A stretch of DNA of 64,000 bases from Actinophytocola algeriensis (GTDB taxonomy: Bacteria > Actinomycetota > Actinomycetes > Mycobacteriales > Pseudonocardiaceae). This document shows, one piece after another, positions 59,391 to 64,000 of the stretch. Position 1 is the first letter of the stretch; each line of letters starts with the position of its first letter. Location: the NCBI RefSeq assembly GCF_014203735.1, contig NZ_JACHJQ010000006.1, positions 124,001-188,000 of the forward strand, read 5' to 3'. Position numbers and translations under genes: made by a program. The notes beneath the pieces were generated by a model. It did not search any database and was not told the origin of the DNA. It was given only the letters and a program-made list of their open reading frames with translations.

Positions 59391-60950
59391 TCACTTCAGG
59401 CGCAACGCCTTCATGATCTGGTAGATCCGCGTGTTCTGGTTGGCCAGCTGCTCGTGCGTCACGCCCGGCTTGGGGTCGAAGCTGATGCCGTGCTGGCTGG
59501 CCACGATCTGTACGTCGCACATCGACAGCAGGCCCTGCTCGCCGTGCCGGCGCCCGTAGCCGGAAGCCTTCCGGCCGCCCATGGGAGCGTCGTAGGAGAT
59601 GTGCGTGGACACGTAGCCCTCGTTGATGTTCACCGCGCCCGACTTGATCTGCGCGGCCAGGCGGTGGGCCTTGCCCAGGTCCTTGGTCCAGATGCTCGCG
59701 TTCAGGCCGTACTCGGTCGCGTTCGCCAGCTTCAGTGCCTCGTCCTCGTCGGTGAACGGGTAGACCGACACCACCGGTCCGAACGTCTCCTCCGTCGCGA
59801 TCTCGCACGCCGGGGTCACACCGGTGAGCACCGTCGGCTCGTAGAAGTACGGGCCCAGGTCCGGGCGTGCGCGGCCACCTGCCTCGACACGAGCGCCCTT
59901 GGCCACCGCGTCGTCCACGTGGCGGGCCACCTTGTCGAACTGGCGCTGGTGGGACAGGGAACCCAGGTCGTACTCGAAGTCGAAGCCCTGGCCCAGCTTC
60001 AGTTCGCGCGTGTGCGCCGCCAGCTTCTCCACGAACGTCTGGTAGATCGACTGGTGCACGTAGATGCGTTCCGAGCACAGGCACATCTGCCCGCCGCTCA
60101 CGAAGCCCGCACGTGCCGCTGCCGGGATCACCTTGTCGAGGTCGGCGTCCGGGAAGACCAGCATCGGGTTCTTGCCACCGAGCTGCATCGTCGCGCCGAT
60201 CAGGCGGCGGGCCGCGGCCTCCGCGATCTTCTTGCCCGCCTCGTTGCCGCCGGTGAAGCACACGTGGTCGGCGCCGTCGATCAGTGCCTGGCCGATGTCA
60301 CCTGGCTCGCCCACCACGATCTGCCACAGGCCGGCGGGCAGGCCGGCCTTGATCAGCAGTTCGCGGGCGAGGAGCGGGGCCAGCGCGGTCTGCGTGTCCG
60401 GCTTGAACACCACACCGTTGCCCGCGATCAGCGCGGGGATGACGTCGCAGATGCCGTCCGAGATCGGGTAGTTGAACGGCGAGATCACCGCGACGACACC
60501 CTTGGGGTGGCGCAGCTCGGTCACCCGGGTGGCGAACGGGATGCCGCCCTTGCGGCTGCGCGGTGAGAGGTACGCCTTCGCGTTCCGCGCGTAGTACAGC
60601 GCCATGCCCGCCACGTCGATGGTCTCCTCGAAGGCGGTGAACCGGGCCTTGCCCGTCTGCGCCTGGATGAGGTCCATCAGCTTCTTGTTGTGCAGGACCA
60701 GCTTGTAGTACCGGGTGAACACCTTCGCCCGCTCGGCGAGCGACGTGGCGGCCCACCTGGCCTGCGCGCCCCGCGCCTTGGCGAACGCGGCGGCGACGTC
60801 CGCCGGTGTCGACGTGGCCACGTCGACCAGTGGCTCACCGGTCCACGGGGCGTACGCCGTCACGGTGGGTCCGGTGCCCGTCAACTGAGCGGCGAGCTGC
60901 CTGGTCAGCCCCTCGGGAAGCAGGGGCTTCCGGCTGATGGAGATAGTCAC
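59391..60950 (-). CDS. Aldehyde dehydrogenase (succinic semialdehyde type) with Glu-to-Gln change
   Basis: A 519-residue NAD(P)-dependent aldehyde dehydrogenase closest in style to GabD2-type succinic-semialdehyde dehydrogenases. Cofactor region: VVAVISPFNYPISDG and FTGGNEAGKKI. The catalytic Cys is in GGQMCLCSERIYV near residue 292, and ETFGPVVSVYPF follows. The usual general-base Glu lies in ELGGKNP; here the sequence is MQLGGKNPML, a Gln. ATG at 60950 starts the chain, and PKS C ends 24 bases upstream on the same strand. It may oxidise the aldehyde released by the A-T-R enzyme, or the Gln may leave a thioester-forming activity only. Confidence 0.87.
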   Translation of the reverse strand: MTISISRKPLLPEGLTRQLAAQLTGTGPTVTAYAPWTGEPLVDVATSTPADVAAAFAKARGAQARWAATSLAERAKVFTRYYKLVLHNKKLMDLIQAQTGKARFTAFEETIDVAGMALYYARNAKAYLSPRSRKGGIPFATRVTELRHPKGVVAVISPFNYPISDGICDVIPALIAGNGVVFKPDTQTALAPLLARELLIKAGLPAGLWQIVVGEPGDIGQALIDGADHVCFTGGNEAGKKIAEAAARRLIGATMQLGGKNPMLVFPDADLDKVIPAAARAGFVSGGQMCLCSERIYVHQSIYQTFVEKLAAHTRELKLGQGFDFEYDLGSLSHQRQFDKVARHVDDAVAKGARVEAGGRARPDLGPYFYEPTVLTGVTPACEIATEETFGPVVSVYPFTDEDEALKLANATEYGLNASIWTKDLGKAHRLAAQIKSGAVNINEGYVSTHISYDAPMGGRKASGYGRRHGEQGLLSMCDVQIVASQHGISFDPKPGVTHEQLANQNTRIYQIMKALRLK

Positions 60951-60974
60951 GTGTCTTGTCCTTCCGGGTGCGGG

Positions 60975-62891
60975 TCAGATCGCTCGGCCGCCCGCCGCGT
61001 CCGTCGGCGGGTCTATCCAGTGACGGGATCGCTGGAAGCTGTACTTCGGCGCGGAGACCTTTCTCGGGCTCCGCCCCTCGTGGTAGGCGCGCCAGTCGAT
61101 GCGGGCCCCGGCCAGCCACAGCCTGGCCAGCACGTCTGCGATGCCATCGGTGCCCGGCAGGGTCACGACCACGTCCGAGGACGATTCCTCGACCACACCC
61201 CAGTGCATCAGCAACCTGGCCATCGCGCGCCCATGGTCGGAGCACTCGTCGAACGAATCCCGGTAGACCGGTTCGGTCCGGTACAGCTCGTCGTCGGCCG
61301 GGGCGGGGCCGGTGTACTCGAACCGGACTCCCATGCCCTGGCGCGGGTCGGTGCGCTCGAGCACACCGGACTCGAAGCCGGCGGCGGACGAGGCCACCAC
61401 GGCCCTGCGGTGCGCGAAGACCCGGCGGCCCGTCTGCAGGGTGAACGCCAGGTCCGCGATGTCCACACCGGACGCGACCAGCTCGGCCAGCCGCGCACCG
61501 AAGGAGTCCGCGGCCTCGGCGGTCCGCGCGGACCACACCAGCACCTGCCGCGCGCGCCTCGGCAGACCAGCCGCCCTGGACAGCACGGGGGCCTCCTCGA
61601 CCACCACGTGTGCGTTCGCGCCGCCAAGGCCGAACGCGCTCACCCCGGCCCGGCGCGGCCGCTCACCCCGCGGCCACGGCCGCCGTTCGGTGACGACCGC
61701 CATGCTGGTGCGCGCGAGCTGCGCGTTGGGGCGGGTGTGGTTGATCGTCGGCGGGATCTCCTCGTGCGACAGGGCCAGCGCGACCTTCATCAGACCGGCG
61801 ACCCCCGCCGCGCGGTCCAGGTGGCCGAGGTTCGGCTTCACGGAGCCGATCGCGAGGGGCGAGTCACCGAACACCTGCCGCAGCGCGGCCACCTCGATGG
61901 AGTCGCCGAGTGCGGTGCCGGTGCCGTGTGCCTCCAGGTAGTCCAGGTCGGTGGGTTCGAGACCGGCGGCGGCCAGTGCCTCCGCCACCACCCCGGCCTG
62001 CCCCCGCACACCCGGCGCGACCCACGCCGCCTTCGCCGCGCCGTCGTGGTTGACCGCCCAGCCGCGGATGACGCCGTACACGCGGTCCCCGTCGGCGACC
62101 GCGTCGGCGAGCCTGCGCAGCACCACGACCCCGAGGCCGTTGCCGGTGCCGTGCGGGGTGCCCTCGCCCGCCTCGTCGAAGGCGCGGCAGCGGCCGTCCG
62201 GGGACGACGTGCCACCAGGCTCGTACCGGTAGCCGACGCGGTGCGGCACCTCGATCGCGACCCCGCCCGCGAGCGCGACGTCGCACTCGCCGGTCAGCAG
62301 GCTGGTGCAGGCCACGGACACCGCGACGAGCGAGGTCGCGCAGTACGCCTGCACACCGACGCTCGGGCCGGTCAGCCCGAGCGTGTGCGACACCCGGCTG
62401 GTCAGGGAGTCCTTGTCGTTGCACAGCCCGATCGCGAGCTTGCCGGCCCCGGCGACCAGTTCCTTGTGCTGGATCAGGTTGTAGATCATGTACGTGCTCA
62501 TCTGGCTGCCCGCGAACACGCCGACGAGCCCCGGCGCGCGGTCCGGGTCGATCCCGGCGTCCTCCAGCGCGTGCCACGCGTTCTCGAGGAACAACCGCTG
62601 CTGCGGGTCCATCAACGCGGCCTCGTGCTCCGGGTAGCCGAAGAAGCCCGCGTCGAACAGCTCGATGTCGTCGAGCACGGCCGCGGCGGGCACGTAGGAC
62701 GGGTCGGCGATCAGCTCCGGGTCCTCACCGGCGGCGAGGAGTTCTTCCCGGCTGAACCAGGTGACGCATTCCTTGCCGTCACGCAGGTTCCGCCACAGCT
62801 CGTCGGTGTCCCGGCTGCCGGGGAACTGCCCGGCCATGCCGACGATGGCGATGTCGGTGCCGGAGTCGGCCGGGGCGCGCTCGGTCGTCAC
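60975..62891 (-). CDS. PKS C: ketosynthase with eroded acyltransferase
   Basis: A 638-residue type I PKS protein. KS covers about 12-440: active Cys in VQAYCATSLVAV near 182, EAHGTGTALGDS, and IGSVKPNLGHLDRAAG. The usual KS-AT linker (VLVWSARTAEAAD and AFTLQTGRRVFAHRRA) is present. The AT is reduced to its edges: ELYRTEPVYRDSFDEC is an AT N-terminal piece without the GQGAQ strand, and LARLWLAGARIDW and YSFQRSRHWID are the post-AT linker. The GHSxGE core is gone, and there is no carrier domain. GTG at 62891 overlaps the stop of PKS D (GTGA). A trans-acting AT and ACP would be required for function. Confidence 0.85.
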   Translation of the reverse strand: MTTERAPADSGTDIAIVGMAGQFPGSRDTDELWRNLRDGKECVTWFSREELLAAGEDPELIADPSYVPAAAVLDDIELFDAGFFGYPEHEAALMDPQQRLFLENAWHALEDAGIDPDRAPGLVGVFAGSQMSTYMIYNLIQHKELVAGAGKLAIGLCNDKDSLTSRVSHTLGLTGPSVGVQAYCATSLVAVSVACTSLLTGECDVALAGGVAIEVPHRVGYRYEPGGTSSPDGRCRAFDEAGEGTPHGTGNGLGVVVLRRLADAVADGDRVYGVIRGWAVNHDGAAKAAWVAPGVRGQAGVVAEALAAAGLEPTDLDYLEAHGTGTALGDSIEVAALRQVFGDSPLAIGSVKPNLGHLDRAAGVAGLMKVALALSHEEIPPTINHTRPNAQLARTSMAVVTERRPWPRGERPRRAGVSAFGLGGANAHVVVEEAPVLSRAAGLPRRARQVLVWSARTAEAADSFGARLAELVASGVDIADLAFTLQTGRRVFAHRRAVVASSAAGFESGVLERTDPRQGMGVRFEYTGPAPADDELYRTEPVYRDSFDECSDHGRAMARLLMHWGVVEESSSDVVVTLPGTDGIADVLARLWLAGARIDWRAYHEGRSPRKVSAPKYSFQRSRHWIDPPTDAAGGRAI

Positions 62892-64000
62892 GCTGCCCCC
62901 TTCCTGGCCTGCGCGATGGCCCGCCGCCGCGCACCCCGCGCCGCCTGTGCGTCCACCGCGGTGGGCCGCGGCGCGGCGTCCGCGGTGTTCTCGGTGCCCA
63001 CGGTGTTCTCGGTGAGCGAGTCGAGCAGCTCGGCGAACTGGGCGGGTGTCGGCCGTTCGAACAGGCTGGCCGCGGACAGCTCGACGTCGTACTCCTTCGC
63101 CAGCCGGGTCACGACGGCGAGGCCGATCATGGACGTGCCGCCCAGTTCGAAGAACGGGTCGTTGACGCCGATCGCGTCGATGCCGAGGTGCTCCTCCCAG
63201 GCCTGGGTGACCGCGCGCTCGGTCGGGGTGCCGGCGGGCAGGAACGGCGCGCGCAGGTCGGGCCGCGGGAAGCGCTCGACGTTGACGTGCTCCTCCCGCG
63301 CGAACGGCGTCGGAGTGTGGTTCGGCCAGAACCTGGTGCGCTGGAAGGGGTAGGTCGGCAGGTCGACGAACTGTCCGGCACCGGCCCAGCGCACCGGCAC
63401 ACCCAGCTCCCACAGCCGTCCGAGCGTGGCGAGCCACTCCGGCCTGCCGTCGGTGCGCAGCGCGACCTGACCGGCGCCGGGGTCGGCCGCGAGGACCACG
63501 TCCACGCGTCCGGCCAGCTCCTCGGCGGTACCGGACGCGGCGATCGGCAGCAGCCTGCCCAGCGCGGCGACCGGGTCCGCGGCGTCGAACGCGGGCTCGA
63601 CGGCCGCCAGGTCCGCCGCCCACGCGGTGTCGCCGACGACGAAACCCAGTGCCTGCTTGCCTGCCGCCGCCTGCGTGCCGGTGAACCCGGACCGCAGCCG
63701 CGCGACGGCGTCGGCGACGTCCCGGCACACCAGCGCCCGCCGCACCCGCAGCGCCGACCGTCCTTTCTGGACGGTGTGGGCCACGTCGGCGAGCGCGAGG
63801 TCCGGGGTGGACTCGAGGTGGTCGGCGAGTGCCGTGGCGAGCGCGGCCAGGCCGGCCTCGCTCCCGGCGGACAGCGTGAGCAGCTGCCATTCCTCGTCGG
63901 GGGTGACCGCCTGCTCGGTGGCAGGTGCCTGCTCGATGATCACGTGTGCGTTGGTGCCCGACCAGCCGAACGCGCTGATCCCGGCACGGCGAGGTGCGCC
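62888..64000 (-). CDS. PKS D (partial): KS C-terminus, eroded AT, carrier protein
   Basis: The window shows the last 370 residues; the gene continues past the right edge. It begins in the final part of a KS (GISAFGWSGTNAHVIIE). The KS-AT linker (LADVAHTVQKGRSALRVRRALV) is followed by a short stretch replacing the AT. The post-AT linker LGRLWELGVPVRWAG and DLPTYPFQRTRFWP is intact, and a carrier protein has FFELGGTSMIGLAVV. No GHSxGE motif occurs, so the AT core is missing as in PKS C. The carrier resembles NRPS/PKS hybrid types. Its stop overlaps the PKS C start, so the two are co-expressed. Upstream domains cannot be seen. Confidence 0.85.
   Translation of the reverse strand, partial: GAPRRAGISAFGWSGTNAHVIIEQAPATEQAVTPDEEWQLLTLSAGSEAGLAALATALADHLESTPDLALADVAHTVQKGRSALRVRRALVCRDVADAVARLRSGFTGTQAAAGKQALGFVVGDTAWAADLAAVEPAFDAADPVAALGRLLPIAASGTAEELAGRVDVVLAADPGAGQVALRTDGRPEWLATLGRLWELGVPVRWAGAGQFVDLPTYPFQRTRFWPNHTPTPFAREEHVNVERFPRPDLRAPFLPAGTPTERAVTQAWEEHLGIDAIGVNDPFFELGGTSMIGLAVVTRLAKEYDVELSAASLFERPTPAQFAELLDSLTENTVGTENTADAAPRPTAVDAQAARGARRRAIAQARKGAA

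Overview
This is a 64-kb piece of a very GC-rich actinobacterial chromosome. The strong third-position GC, many GTG starts, 4-bp gene overlaps (ATGA/GTGA), a SARP regulator, an ECF sigma factor with a DGPF partner, WXG/Esp-like secretion genes and MKGPF-type intergenic repeats fit the order Pseudonocardiales (Lentzea, Saccharothrix or Actinosynnema type). That placement is inference. I see no rRNA, tRNA, transposase, integrase or true CRISPR array.

Left part (0-27 kb) is mostly general and secreted functions. It holds an RluA pseudouridine synthase, a secreted alpha/beta hydrolase, a SEFIR-NB-ARC-TPR signalling ATPase, a TetR gene overlapping a decayed flavin monooxygenase, and a universal stress protein. 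Next come an ECF sigma factor with its YCII/DGPF partner, a membrane protein/TetR divergent pair and a STAS protein. These are followed by a subtilisin-like protease, a tight four-gene operon (YbaB-like, two WXG/Esp-like proteins, antigen-85-like esterase) and an HTH-NACHT-membrane ATPase. The part ends with several exported proteins (cutinase-like, DUF6351-like, RCC1 propeller, GDSL lipase) and a LysR/metallo-hydrolase pair.

Right part (about 27 kb to beyond the right edge) is a large biosynthetic gene cluster. Its core is a pair of iterative, polyunsaturated-fatty-acid-synthase-like megasynthases: A = tandem flavin enoyl-reductase-like domains-KS-AT-ACP-KR, and B = KS-AT-DH-phosphopantetheinyl transferase. 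A free ACP, an alpha/beta hydrolase and a glycosyltransferase follow in the same operon. Around them are a P450 relic, an MFS exporter and an acyl-CoA dehydrogenase. An operon carries a methyltransferase, a GNAT-like protein, an Aat-like aminoacyl-tRNA-dependent transferase and an adenylation-thiolation-reductase protein. A KAS III and a hydroxyacyl-CoA dehydrogenase lie beside it, then an IDI-like Nudix protein, a SARP activator, a SnoaL-like protein, an SDR and an aldehyde dehydrogenase. At the edge are two PKS proteins whose acyltransferase cores have been lost while the flanking linkers remain.

A working model (inference): KAS III and the PUFA-like pair make a reduced or polyene acyl chain. 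The A-T-R enzyme activates an amino or carboxylic acid and releases it as an aldehyde. The Aat-like and GNAT-like proteins may add an aminoacyl or acyl group. Methyl and glycosyl transfer and export by the MFS protein would complete the product, which I cannot name.

Two themes deserve attention. Several cluster enzymes have altered or missing catalytic elements: P450 without the ExxR region, methyltransferase His to Gln, aldehyde dehydrogenase Glu to Gln, SDR Lys to Arg, an IDI-like protein without its catalytic residues, and AT-less PKS modules. In addition, a composite intergenic element (long inverted repeat plus five 30-bp tandem units) occurs twice, in opposite orientation, at about 8.2-8.6 kb and 58.9-59.3 kb.
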